A stretch of DNA of 64,000 nt from Aculops lycopersici (Eukaryota; Arthropoda; Arachnida; Trombidiformes; Eriophyidae): NCBI GenBank assembly GCA_015350385.1, contig WNKI01000002.1, forward strand, positions 3,298,457 to 3,362,456, given 5' to 3'. The first letter of the stretch is position 1; each line of letters opens with the position of its first letter. Under the pieces are notes generated by a model, which did no database searches, was not told the origin of the DNA, and saw nothing but the letters and a program-made list of their open reading frames with translations. A program made the position numbers and the translations under genes. Below, piece by piece: positions 48,181 to 58,530 of the stretch.

Positions 48181-51100
48181 CTAAAGAATATCGGCCAACG
48201 ACTGTACCTCAAGCGCAACCTCGACTTGCGTCCGACTCAAACACTTGCTCAGGTAGAGATCAATTACCTTTGATTGCTCGAGCATGTTGAAGGCATTGTC
48301 ACTAAATTGGTACCTCAACATACTGCTCCCCATTCCCTCCACTGGCCTAAAGGATTGCTGTTGATTTGGCCGACTCTGGTGCTGTTGTCTCACTTGTTGC
48401 GGCGAAGCCGCCTGGCCTCGCCTGCCGTCGGGTAACAACTGAGCCGGTGAGGCTCTCGGTGATTGAGGTTGGGGTATCGTTAAACCTTGTGGCATCGAAC
48501 CACTTGCTTGTGTGTCAAACGTTTCGCCTTGTTGACCGTCTTGTTGAAGGTGCAGTCGGCGAGCTTGGCGAGCCATGGTGGCCTGAGCGGAAGTCAGATC
48601 GGCAGGAAGCCGCAGTCTATTTGGGTGATTTTCGTTCAGGTGAAGCCGAATGTGATCCGGTGGCTTACCACCGATTGCTGCGGAGATAGGTAGGCCAGCG
48701 TTAGGTGGCAGTGCGTCCAGGTGAGTATTCTCAGCTGGCGGAGGGCGTTGACTTTGCAAGTTTGGACTGCCAGCTAGCGGTGGCATTGGCCTCGTTTGCG
48801 ACTGGGGAGTTGGAGGCGACTCCGAGGTGCTGGGTGCGTTAAGTAGATTCAGATCGAGCCAAACAAACATGGCAATGGAATCGGAGACTAGCGTTAGCCG
48901 ATAGGCGCAAGCCCATTGAGAGGCCTCCGCATCGGACCGCACACTGGTCAGCTCAAATGGCCCCTGAATTAGCTCAACGCTAATCCTAGCAACTCGCATT
49001 GCCGTAATCTTGGTCGGGACCACAGGCAACAGGTAGTTTTCAATTTGACTCAATCCCAATCTTGGCTGCTGCTCTATGGTTACTTGAAAAACTCCACTCG
49101 AAATTGAAATAACTCCAGGTTGTCTAGTGATGCGAGAGATATCTTGTTCGTAAATTCGAGTTACATTTTGAGGTCTCGTATGCTTCACATAAACCGTATC
49201 CTGCCAAACGGGCGCAAACGAAGTCCACCTGTAGAATCGAATGGTGACATTGAACGAATCCAACAGGTGAAACATGTCGTCTCTAATCAAGTCCACGACC
49301 AGAATTGGCGATGGAGTTGGCGGTTGAGGCTGTTGGGCGGTGTCCTGTTGTTGAGACTGAGATTGTTGCTGGCTTCCAGTAGTGCCACCACCACCACTAA
49401 CAGATTGACTAGACGGTATGCGATTGTAGATACTACTTAGTGCACTCGTTCCCGCTGAAAATATGTGCTGAACTAGACTGCCACTTCCGCCAAGTGGTTG
49501 GGGATGAATGAGGTATGGCATCACCTGGATGGGGAAGAAGAAGCGTCGAGCAAAGTAATGCAACATCTTCCATTTCCCTCCATACTCAATGGAGGACCAA
49601 GTTGGCGCCGACCAAACATCGTTTAGTTGCCAATACAAGGCGCCCATTGTTTTGCCAAGTTTCGTCTCGGGATCAATGAATCTATTGCGCCGATAAAACT
49701 CGGTTTCAGTCTTGATTGCTATTGCCTGAGTCAATTGCGACAAATACAAAAAGTTCTTGAATTGCGCAACTCCACCTGCTTGCGGTTCGCGGAAGTGCAA
49801 TTTAATTTGATGCTTCATCTCAGTCTCTCCGGTAAGTCTATGTTGCCGATGCAAAACGTTTGAGGTCAAGGGATACTTCCAATCGGCCGGCGAGGTGACC
49901 GAGCTCATGGCATTAAACGAGGGATATGATTGAAAGCCATACTCGCTGGCAAATCGGGTATTTGGATAGCTGGTCCACTCAAACGAGTCGGCAAAGTAGT
50001 CGTAATGATGCACATCACCATACTTGTTATCATTTGGCACTCGCGCAATGGCATTTGGTTGCGACTCGGACACCAGCCCATTGCTAGGACTCGACTCGAC
50101 ATAGGGTCGCGTGGGATCGAGCACTTGAACAATGGGTCTAATGGTATCCACATACAACTTGGCATAGCTCTCTCTCAACTTCTTGTTCCACATCATCACC
50201 TCAGCCCACCAGGGACCCGCAATGGCCATTTCGTTTTCATTATTACCCGCCCACAGAACAATGGAGGGGTGGTATTGGAGTCGCTGCACCTGTTGCTCAA
50301 TTTCAACTCGTATAGTGCTTAGGAAATCCTCGTCCACCGGATAAAGGGCGCAAGCGAACATAAAGTCGTGCCAAATCATTATTCCCATCTCGTCGGCCAT
50401 CTGATAAAACTCATCCGACTCGTAGAGACCACCGCCCCAAACTCTAAGCATGTTCATATTTGCATCCTTTGCCGATTGCAATAGGTAGCGGATGTACTCG
50501 AGATCATTGCTATACTCCGGCAAGACGCTCGCTGGAATCCAATTGGAGCCCATGGCAAACATGTCGGCGCCATTGATGCGAAAGTTGAAGGTCAATCCAT
50601 CATCCAAGTTGCCGCGTGTTACTGGCTCTTGTATTAGCTCTACGGTTCGGAAGCCAAAGAAGATTTCTTTGGAACTAACGTATTGTAGCTGATAAGTGCT
50701 GGCGTCAAATTGAGTCGACAACACAGCAGCAGGTGGCATTGCTTGACTTTGTGGCGGGCGAGCTCGCGATTGCAAAGCTAGCTGCGAGTCTTGGTCAAAA
50801 GTTGGCGGTAGGCTTCTCTTTCTTCGAAGTCTCGAGGTGGAACTTGCATCCATCGAAGACGGTGGTGGTGCTCCATGCAACCTAATATGTTCAGGTGGAC
50901 CGGTGGGATTTGGGATGGGCATCATGCGAGCCGAAAGTTTGTATAGAGTCTGGGTTCCGGCATTATTCGGCCACCACGGTTTTATTCGCATTCTTGTGGT
51001 GTCGATTCTCAAATTGAAACCCAACCTAATGTATCCCTCAGAGTTTGCCACTACATTTATATGTTCCGATTCATAATGTAAAACTCCATTGAGATTGAAC

Positions 51101-52185
51101 TCAACTCTCAAGTTATACCCAAAGGATGGCTGAACCATTTCGGCAACCAGAGTTGTTTTAAGTAGCCAATTTTCCTCAAGCAACTGGTGGCTTTCCTCAT
51201 TTGACCTTGTTATGTCAACCACCTGTTCTGGTTGCTCCAGCATCAAGTGTTGGTTGTCCGAATTCATCGCCATATAGTAAGGAGGTGCTCTCATGTAGGG
51301 TACAGTTCTGTTTAGAGTGGGAATTTTCAGCTGATGCCTGATACTTGAAGATATAATCACAGATGGCGCCGGTTGCGGGGGTCGACTTGTTTGTATTAGA
51401 GGCGAAAGTCGCTTTGTTTCAACTAGAATGTCGCGAATGATTCCAAAACTTCCAAACTCAATCTTTATGTTTTTGTAGATTCCCATTGATGGGAAAGCTG
51501 GACCCCAATCCCAACTAAATGAAGCTTGCATTTTCCTTATAAAATTAACATGACACTCACCTCGTTGAGCTGGTGATGGACAGTAAGGGGGAATGATTTT
51601 GCCACGATTCTGACGGATGCTCTGGTGACTACGACGAGCACTATACTTGAGAGGTGACTCAAATTTTATAACCAAGATGTTATCCAATCCGGCTAACTTG
51701 AGGTGAGGTTTAATGTCAAATTTGTACCTGACAAACATGTTTTCCGTTGTACCAATCTCATGGTCGTTCAAAAATATTGTACTTATGGTATCAATCCCAT
51801 CTAATACCAACTTGACCGATTGGCTTCGCGCAATCTGATGGTCGATGGCGAAAGCGGTTGTGTAAGTCCAGTTGTCATGGCTGACCCACCTGTAGGCAAG
51901 ATCATTCTTACCCTGGAGTATATCTTGCTTGAGTACATTGTTTCTCCTTAAATCTGAATACACTCCACCAGGTACCTGAGCCGGTACCTGGATTGAGTTA
52001 TTCGAGTTACTCAAAAACCATTGTGCGTTGTTTAATGAGATCGTTGATTGCTGTTGACTTGGTAATATGGTAAATTGGCAGACTATGATCACTGAAAGTA
52101 TTGCTGATATTATGTTAGTTATGTTATGAAAATTGTAATTATTAGACAACCGTGTGGGGTGCCTGTGATTCTTTCTTGGCTTCAT
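48181..52185 (-). CDS. MANBA: Lysosomal beta-mannosidase (GH2), enlarged by low-complexity insertions
   Basis: One open exon of 1,334 codons; the human enzyme has about 879. It removes terminal beta-linked mannose during glycoprotein breakdown in the lysosome. A hydrophobic signal segment lies near residues 22-45. GH2 features in order: the sugar-binding-like N-domain with FSWDWGPAFPSMGIY; the catalytic barrel with NMLRVWGGGLYESDEFY and IMIWHDFMFAC; WAGNNENE with the expected acid/base Glu650; and FASEYGFQSYPS with the expected nucleophile Glu748. Gln/Pro/Ser-rich inserts split the protein: one before the barrel, one after it (near 49320-49400), and one of about 180 residues that separates FVWLDL from YQFSDNAF. 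In human MANBA the equivalents of these two blocks (VWLDV and RFSDNGF) lie a few residues apart. The frame stays open throughout, so these read as translated inserts. Confidence 0.94.
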   Translation of the reverse strand: MKPRKNHRHPTRLSNNYNFHNITNIISAILSVIIVCQFTILPSQQQSTISLNNAQWFLSNSNNSIQVPAQVPGGVYSDLRRNNVLKQDILQGKNDLAYRWVSHDNWTYTTAFAIDHQIARSQSVKLVLDGIDTISTIFLNDHEIGTTENMFVRYKFDIKPHLKLAGLDNILVIKFESPLKYSARRSHQSIRQNRGKIIPPYCPSPAQRGECHVNFIRKMQASFSWDWGPAFPSMGIYKNIKIEFGSFGIIRDILVETKRLSPLIQTSRPPQPAPSVIISSSIRHQLKIPTLNRTVPYMRAPPYYMAMNSDNQHLMLEQPEQVVDITRSNEESHQLLEENWLLKTTLVAEMVQPSFGYNLRVEFNLNGVLHYESEHINVVANSEGYIRLGFNLRIDTTRMRIKPWWPNNAGTQTLYKLSARMMPIPNPTGPPEHIRLHGAPPPSSMDASSTSRLRRKRSLPPTFDQDSQLALQSRARPPQSQAMPPAAVLSTQFDASTYQLQYVSSKEIFFGFRTVELIQEPVTRGNLDDGLTFNFRINGADMFAMGSNWIPASVLPEYSNDLEYIRYLLQSAKDANMNMLRVWGGGLYESDEFYQMADEMGIMIWHDFMFACALYPVDEDFLSTIRVEIEQQVQRLQYHPSIVLWAGNNENEMAIAGPWWAEVMMWNKKLRESYAKLYVDTIRPIVQVLDPTRPYVESSPSNGLVSESQPNAIARVPNDNKYGDVHHYDYFADSFEWTSYPNTRFASEYGFQSYPSFNAMSSVTSPADWKYPLTSNVLHRQHRLTGETEMKHQIKLHFREPQAGGVAQFKNFLYLSQLTQAIAIKTETEFYRRNRFIDPETKLGKTMGALYWQLNDVWSAPTWSSIEYGGKWKMLHYFARRFFFPIQVMPYLIHPQPLGGSGSLVQHIFSAGTSALSSIYNRIPSSQSVSGGGGTTGSQQQSQSQQQDTAQQPQPPTPSPILVVDLIRDDMFHLLDSFNVTIRFYRWTSFAPVWQDTVYVKHTRPQNVTRIYEQDISRITRQPGVISISSGVFQVTIEQQPRLGLSQIENYLLPVVPTKITAMRVARISVELIQGPFELTSVRSDAEASQWACAYRLTLVSDSIAMFVWLDLNLLNAPSTSESPPTPQSQTRPMPPLAGSPNLQSQRPPPAENTHLDALPPNAGLPISAAIGGKPPDHIRLHLNENHPNRLRLPADLTSAQATMARQARRLHLQQDGQQGETFDTQASGSMPQGLTIPQPQSPRASPAQLLPDGRRGQAASPQQVRQQHQSRPNQQQSFRPVEGMGSSMLRYQFSDNAFNMLEQSKVIDLYLSKCLSRTQVEVALEVQSLADIL

Positions 52186-53478
52186 ATTTGTTTATGTGAC
52201 TCGAAGGAGCTCGTTACTTCTTGGTAAATCCAATGAAGGATGATGTCAACAATACTTTTTGGTTTTAGAGTCGGCTAACGATGGTAGTGTTAATTCCGAT
52301 TGGTTTTTTGAACAATCATCATGTTTGTAGATGGTAGGATGTGATAACAAAGTAGAGGCTTTAGGTTACTGATAATAATATAATCACAGATTCACTTTTG
52401 TGGCATCGATGATACCGCTACTTTTTTTGGTGCAACTCCGGTGACACCTGTTGTTGTAGTAGTTGTCGTCGTCGTTTTTAGCATCCAAGTGTGTGTCGCC
52501 TATAATCTCATCCTATGTTTTCCTACTTCCTCATATTTGCTGATTCATAAACATAGAATTGTCTGTCTACAGGTAGATTGGACATTTAGATTGTTGGACA
52601 TTTTTGTAAACAAAACAAGCCGAGCTTCTCGGCTAACGTCACAATTTCTACCTTTGGCGCTCCGGAATTGCATGCAGCAAAACTCGACACACAGTTTCTC
52701 TTGAAGCCACAACAGTCTACTTCCAACCACAACAGGTATGCAACATGAGCCACTTTGACCTGGTTATGCGTGACCGCAAGTACTAATCTACTGTTGCAGT
52801 CACATCTACAGGTTGTTGCCGGCAACGATCAACCCATTGCTATACGTCTATTCACTTGGCTTGATGGTCTCATGTAGGTCTCTCTTGTAACTCCAATCGA
52901 TGAGCTTGTAGTGGATGACTAGATTGTCGGAGGACATCGGAGTGAATTTTGTAAGTGTAACTCTCACAGACGGAGAAAAGTTTAGAGTTACAGCAGATGG
53001 GTTGTTTTATATTGCAAGCTTGATCAAAAGTCACATGAATGCAACAAAACATCATGCTACCAACGCAATAACGAGACTTTCATTTTGAGCTTTGCATCTA
53101 CCTGATCATGAGTCTAGTTGCCAAGACCGCTAGTCTAGACGTTTCTCAATCGAGATTGAGACAGGATGATAACTGGCTTTGGAAAGATTAAGACAAAAAC
53201 GGAAGTTGTAGAGTCACGCAATCACAGTTTCATGATCATTGATCGGACTTTACTTAATAATAATGATTCTCTCGGCATATCACATGAGCATAGATATTAA
53301 TCCTTCTCGCTACTCTATCTTCAAGTCTTCTCCTTTCTCTTCGCTATTTCCACGATGATCATAATTTTGGTGTTTTACTTGATAACAAATTGACTTATAA
53401 TAATGATGAACAATGGCGATATAATGATAAAGATGATGATGTGGTTGTTATAACTTTCTACTACACACAGTGTATGGA
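52186..53478. other. Spacer between beta-mannosidase and the patatin lipase
   Basis: Probably the beta-mannosidase promoter at the left and the 3' flank of the lipase gene at the right. Only short open frames without protein-like features. No gene recognised. Confidence 0.55.
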
Positions 53479-55131
53479 TTAGGCACTTTTTCCGGTGGCA
53501 GCTGGAGCTGGCGCAGAGTTTATATCGCTTCCGAATAAAGCGATCGTTAAGCAGCACTCGTAGGTTGTCAAGCTTCTTTGTGATGATCTCCGACAATCGG
53601 CGGTAATCTTAACGGAGATTGAAGACTCCGAAGACTTTTCATTCTTATCTTCGTCCTCTCTCCATAACAAACTTGGTTCCATTAATATAGATGTCGTTGA
53701 TTTGTCGTTAACCCTTTTGGCAATCTCACACAGGAAACTTCTGAGTTCGTGCATACACTTCATCATCTCTGTTCCAATGAAAGGTAATTGTTGCCAACAT
53801 TTCATGAACAATGCAAGCGATATATTCATCGGAAGATAATAGGGTGCAGCCAGGTATGACAAATACTTGATTGGCCTATGAGAATAGAACCAATTGTACA
53901 GACTTTTGTTGACATTATCACAAGCTTCTCGGATTCTATCTGTAAACAACTTGGGTAGTGCATCTCTCAAGGCATTCCTACGCCTCAGATCGCATCCATC
54001 GCAAAATTCATCTTCGTACTCATCCTCAAATATGGTGTTGGCATCAAATATTGCTTGACTTTCATAGTTGATTGTCTTCGAAGTCGATTCGTGACGATCA
54101 TAATGATCCGAGTTGTTTGTTGCTGCTGCTGTTGTGGTTGTTTGCTGTCCATGGTAAGCGAATGATGATGTTGCTCGATTAATAAGATCTGAATCAGAAC
54201 TTGTTGTAGTTAATAATAGACTTGATTGTATCTCGAGACACTTGTCACAGGATATTAATTTCATTCTTTGCAAGAATCGGATCCCATCTGCAAACCCTTG
54301 CTCGCAAAGGTCGCTCAAAACTTCAGGGGGAGGTGGCAGGAGGGCATGTGAGAGACGATATAAGTTGTGTGGCGTGATTGAGATTGAGGTGTTCGAAAGG
54401 CTTATGGATAGTAAATTATAAACATCGTCTTGGGGGCAAATGTCAGCTTCACCGGCGAAGGGGGACACAGTCACGGTTTTATCATCGAGTATCAGTAAGT
54501 TATTACTAAATCCTCCATCAATATATGTGACTCCCTTGTACTTGGGTGCCACTAAACCTGACCAAAAAGGTATGAAGCAGCTGCAAATTAGAGCCTGAAT
54601 CACATCTTCTTTTGAATCAAATTTACTAACAATAACATTCTCACCGTCGTAAACTCTGGTCAATGAAATGTGCAACTTTCCACTCGCTCTATGATGAACG
54701 TCTTCAGGTAATCCCTTCTCTAGTGCATCCCTAACTATTGCGTTAATGTCGAATGATGGATGGAATGGTCCCAAAGTTCGAGCTCGAGCATCAATAGCCA
54801 CACTCAATATATCTGTGGTTGCATAGGCCAACTGGAGGTTTCCACATATATGGGCAGCTGCCACCAGGGCACCTGCTGAGGATCCAGCGATCTTATGCAT
54901 GGACAATTGTGGTGCATACTCATGAAAACACGAGGCAACTCCCACGTGATATATACCCAGAAATCCACAACCACAGAATGATAAGTTTTCACTTAACTTC
55001 GGCTTTGAGATTCTGTTACTCCCTAATTGATGATGGTTTCTTCCTTTCCCGCTTCGAGATCTCTGCTTCGAATGATGCAATCGAGCCCTCCCAGGGTCGG
55101 ATTTGGATTTGTGTAGGTGTTTTCCGCCCAT
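53479..55131 (-). CDS. PNPLA2: Patatin-like triglyceride lipase, ATGL/brummer type
   Basis: A single open exon of 550 codons (human ATGL 504). It catalyses the first step of triglyceride breakdown on lipid droplets. The patatin domain shows the glycine-rich oxyanion loop CGCGFLG, the nucleophile motif GSSAG with Ser85, and the catalytic dyad Asp205 in YIDGGFSNN. LSFCGCGFLGIYHVGV and the block VIQALICSCFIPFWSG are typical of the PNPLA1-5 subfamily rather than bacterial patatins. A Lys/Arg/Ser/His-rich N-terminal extension of about 45 residues precedes the domain. The C-terminal half keeps the RRNALRDALPKLF segment and a region resembling the hydrophobic droplet-targeting stretch (YLSYLAAPYYLPMNISLALFM). 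A Ser/Thr/Asn-rich insert lies between. Next lipase-like neighbours are absent. Subfamily member (ATGL versus a sister PNPLA) is likely but not proven. Confidence 0.9.
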   Translation of the reverse strand: MGGKHLHKSKSDPGRARLHHSKQRSRSGKGRNHHQLGSNRISKPKLSENLSFCGCGFLGIYHVGVASCFHEYAPQLSMHKIAGSSAGALVAAAHICGNLQLAYATTDILSVAIDARARTLGPFHPSFDINAIVRDALEKGLPEDVHHRASGKLHISLTRVYDGENVIVSKFDSKEDVIQALICSCFIPFWSGLVAPKYKGVTYIDGGFSNNLLILDDKTVTVSPFAGEADICPQDDVYNLLSISLSNTSISITPHNLYRLSHALLPPPPEVLSDLCEQGFADGIRFLQRMKLISCDKCLEIQSSLLLTTTSSDSDLINRATSSFAYHGQQTTTTAAATNNSDHYDRHESTSKTINYESQAIFDANTIFEDEYEDEFCDGCDLRRRNALRDALPKLFTDRIREACDNVNKSLYNWFYSHRPIKYLSYLAAPYYLPMNISLALFMKCWQQLPFIGTEMMKCMHELRSFLCEIAKRVNDKSTTSILMEPSLLWREDEDKNEKSSESSISVKITADCRRSSQRSLTTYECCLTIALFGSDINSAPAPAATGKSA

Positions 55132-56083
55132 GATTACATCTATGATCGGGTAATTTTCAAGATTAATTAACTAAATAGGCTACTCTATCCAATTCCGACA
55201 CTAATGGATTTTTATTTCAAATAATAAGTTGCTATGGTTATCTGTATATCAGTATGAACTTCTCAACGTGGTTATCACAAGCTTTTCAGTTTCTAGTAAC
55301 TAAGTCTATTCGTTCCAATACGAGCCAGTCACTCGAGTGGCCTTAAACTTCAAGACGCTGGCTAGATGCAAGTACTTTCCCGACTCTTCAACAATTGTAC
55401 GAATATCTGTATTGATGAGCCACTATTATTGGCAAGCGGGTAATAGCCAATCACACTGTTAATGACTGACCAGAATTGACTTGCAACTAGCTTAACAAAT
55501 CAATGGACTAACAACTGAACGCGAGACTAGCTTGCTGCTGTTGCTGGTGGTTTTGTTGGTTTAATCTCTATTGTTAGCGACTGATGATTGAGTTTTAGTG
55601 AGCCAATCTTGTAAGAGCTCCGAATGGTGAACCTTCTTGCTTGGAGTTTGTTGGTTTGATGTGTGTATTTATGAGATGGGTCTTATATGTATCGACTGAA
55701 GTTGCAATCAATAGTAACGATGCAAGATGACAATAGTGGTGATGAGGATGATGATATATGATTATCAGTACTGTTCTCTTTAACTGCTGCTGGCCGGTTT
55801 TGTAGTTATCGTTGTAGTTATCAGCGTTTGTTATATATGAATGTTGATTAGCTTTTCAACTGATTGATATTTGAACTTAGATTGATTCAATCAGAAGTCT
55901 GACGACAGAATGTGTCATAGAAATATATTAGATATATATAATTTAACAGTAGTTATGATCTGATTAATAAATGATCTGGATAAGTTAAAGTGCATGTGTG
56001 AGAAAGAGAGTATAATCTTAGCATGTGAGAAGAGAGATCTCTACTTTGATAAGGATTTTTCTTTTTTGTCCAGTTTCTTCTTC
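55132..56083. other. Spacer between the patatin lipase and TTC4
   Basis: AT-rich, with no open frame that resembles the missing C-terminal half of TTC4 on the minus strand and no other gene. It probably holds the lipase promoter and the TTC4 3' UTR. Confidence 0.55.
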
Positions 56084-56677
56084 CTATCCTGAACTATTTA
56101 CTTTTGTTCCTTCCTCTATTTCTTCGTTGTCTTCAAGTTTGTTGTTTTGGCTTTTGACTGCTTTTAGTGCATCTGCCATTCTCTGTTTGGCTCGTTGATT
56201 TTCTCGATTTATCCTCAAGGCTTCTACGCAATCATTTATGGCTTGGTTGTAATTTTTCATCATAAAGTGGCATGCAGCCAGATTAGAGTATAGCACAGAT
56301 TTTAGTTCGATCTCACTCTTCGTTAGCTTCTCCTTGCCGATCTCCTCAATTTCTTTCTCCTCGCGCTCCTTCTTGAACAAGTAGTCTAGACCTTTCTTAT
56401 AATTTGCAATTGCATCTATAAATCTCTTCTGCTTGTAATTCTCATTGCCGTCAATCTTGTACTGCTTCGCTAGCTCCTCGGGTGTATTTTCTTCTTCGCC
56501 ATACTTCAATTGTCTGATAGCTTCAACAAGCGGAGGTATATCTTCTGGATTACTGGGCGGTTTGGACATTAGCAATGGATGCTGCTCAAGCTCTTCACGC
56601 CAGTTCTTTTCGTCGAATCTGTTGTAATATCTATGCTTTCTGAAATGCTCAATAATATCATCTTCGTCAAGATTCAT
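56084..56677 (-). CDS. TTC4: TTC4-like TPR cochaperone, short form
   Basis: A 197-codon frame; human TTC4 has about 387. TTC4 (yeast Cns1, fly Dpit47) is an HSP90/HSP70 cochaperone that binds the chaperone C-terminal EEVD through TPR repeats. The N-terminal block FDEKNWREELEQHPLLMSKP and PEELAKQYKIDGNENYKQK match the family, followed by TPR pairs ending AACHFMMKNYNQAINDCVEAL. After the second repeat the sequence passes directly to LKAVKSQNNKLEDNEE, which resembles the linker that in human TTC4 follows the third repeat. The third TPR and the conserved C-terminal domain are not seen. A possible donor (AAAA then GTAAAT) lies near the stop, but I find no matching downstream exon in the next 0.9 kb. 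It is head-to-head with the TFIIA gene. Confidence 0.78.
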   Translation of the reverse strand: MNLDEDDIIEHFRKHRYYNRFDEKNWREELEQHPLLMSKPPSNPEDIPPLVEAIRQLKYGEEENTPEELAKQYKIDGNENYKQKRFIDAIANYKKGLDYLFKKEREEKEIEEIGKEKLTKSEIELKSVLYSNLAACHFMMKNYNQAINDCVEALRINRENQRAKQRMADALKAVKSQNNKLEDNEEIEEGTKVNSSG

Positions 56678-57250
56678 GGTGGATTATGGTCAATTGGTTG
56701 GGCCGCTTCTAGATGAAGAACGATAATTGGGTGCAATGACTGTGCAAATATTATTAAATTGATTGGAATATGTTATGAAATGCTATGAATAAGAATAATA
56801 CGATAGGTAGATTAACAAGTGGTTACTATTATGGTTATCGAGATGATTAAGTCCGCTTGGATTGCAGAAAAAAGAGCGAACAACCAAGACCACGCATGAA
56901 AACTTTGCAAACTTTTCACGAGCGCGGCCATGTTGCGCGAGCTACGGCACAAAAGGGAAAGGCAATCGCTGCGACCCCTTGTGACAAATGTTTGCACACT
57001 GCCTTTGCTCACTCTCTGTCTCCCTTCTTTCACTCTGTTTCTCTGCCGGCTTAGTCGCAGCTTCGCCCAATGATGGCAGCCGCTTGTTAGCTCGCACGGT
57101 TCCACTGCAAACACGCACCTCAATTTATAGAATTTATATATTCATATATTCACTACCAAAGATTCTTCATCTCTATTTCATTATATCAATCCACTGAGAT
57201 TGATTAATTTCATAATACTAACTGCATTGTATTACATCACACATTATAAG
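56678..57250. promoter_or_regulatory. Shared bidirectional promoter region of TTC4 and TFIIA large subunit
   Basis: 573 nt separate two divergent start codons. Small open frames (for example 56812-57123, -) have no family features. A shared promoter for two housekeeping genes is inferred from the arrangement. Confidence 0.5.
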
Positions 57251-58069
57251 ATGGGCTTGAACGAGCTCTACGATTCGATTGTTGACGAGGTGGTGGAAAG
57301 TGTTCGCGAGGCTTTTCTAGAGGAAGGATTCGATGAACAAACCTTGAGGACTTTGCGGGAGTCTTGGCTAAGTAAAATTAGGGAGGCCCAACAACCTAGA
57401 CAACAACCACAAGCACAGACTAACCCACCACCACAACAACAAGCTCCGCCACCACAACTACCACCTGCTGTTGCACAACTATCCGCATCAAGACTCCAAC
57501 AGCAACCACAGCAAGCAAACTCACAGCCTCCATCACAACAACAAGTACAGCCACAAACAAGTGTTATTGTTTATCACCAACAACAACAACAACAACAGCA
57601 ACAGCAGCAACTACAACAACAATCACAATCAAATTCACACACAATCAATAATATTATCAGTAATAGCAACAATGTTAACAGAATTACCAATCATAACAAC
57701 TCCGTTAATAGAAACAATAACAACATCAACAATGTCAACAATATTAACCAACTTGATGGTTCAAATGGAACTAGTGATGAGGATGATAATGATGATGAAT
57801 CTGAGGACTTTCCAGATGAGGACGAGGATCTAAGCGACGAGGAGGATAAGGAGACGACGCGAGAGGACGAGGATCCACTGAATTCGGGCGATGATGTTAG
57901 CAATGACGAATCGTCTGAAATGTTTGAGACAGAAAATGTAGTTATTTGTCAATATGATAAGATAACACGCAATAGGAACAAGTGGAAGTTTCACCTCAAG
58001 GACGGGATTATGAATATTAATGGAAAAGATTTTGTATTCCAGAAGGCAGTCGGCGATGCCGAGTGGTAA
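57251..58069 (+). CDS. GTF2A1: Transcription initiation factor IIA large subunit (TFIIA alpha/beta precursor)
   Basis: A single exon of 272 codons from the ATG at 57251. TFIIA binds TBP and TATA DNA in the polymerase II pre-initiation complex; the large subunit is cut into alpha and beta in animals. The N-terminal helical part LYDSIVDEVVESVREAFLEEGFDEQ (quoted here in outline) and the C-terminal beta-barrel strand region QYDKITRNRNKWKFHLKDGI, ending FQKAVGDAEW, are near-identical to the family. The linker is Gln, Pro and Asn-rich, followed by a strongly acidic segment, as in other animals. Human is about 376 residues, so the linker is shorter here. A possible ATTAAA signal lies at 58176-58181. 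Convergent with the integrin gene. Confidence 0.96.
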   Translation: MGLNELYDSIVDEVVESVREAFLEEGFDEQTLRTLRESWLSKIREAQQPRQQPQAQTNPPPQQQAPPPQLPPAVAQLSASRLQQQPQQANSQPPSQQQVQPQTSVIVYHQQQQQQQQQQQLQQQSQSNSHTINNIISNSNNVNRITNHNNSVNRNNNNINNVNNINQLDGSNGTSDEDDNDDESEDFPDEDEDLSDEEDKETTREDEDPLNSGDDVSNDESSEMFETENVVICQYDKITRNRNKWKFHLKDGIMNINGKDFVFQKAVGDAEW

Positions 58070-58530
58070 CTGCTAATCAATCAAGAGCAGAGTTGGTGAA
58101 GTGGTCGACTAAATGGACACTAAATTTGCAGACAAGAGGTATCAATGAATTCTAATTGAAATAACTGGAGACAACATTAAATCGAGTTGTATTACCAAAG
58201 TGGTTGTTGTTGTTGTTGTCCTGGCAGACTTGGCGTGTTATTGAGTCAAACACACGAACACTCTCTGTCTTAATTAAGTGTATATTTACATAAAAATTTG
58301 AAAATTGTACATATTCAAAATATATGCTGATGCTATTGGGTGAGACAATTGATTTGAGTTGTCATGTCCATAAGATGAATAGAGATTGATTTAGCCATTG
58401 ATGATAATAATGCTTGTCTTTCAGTGAGAATTGTGTAACTGGTTTGCTTGTTGGTTGGCGTAAAAGTTTTCAGTTCTTTCTTTTTCCTCTTCATCTTCGA
58501 GGGGGGTGAGTTAATTTTAGGGGGGAGGGT
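58070..58530. other. Tail-to-tail spacer between TFIIA and integrin beta
   Basis: 3' UTR sequence of two convergent genes. A GTT repeat (58202-58218) and an ATTAAA at 58176 are the only features seen. Confidence 0.6.
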
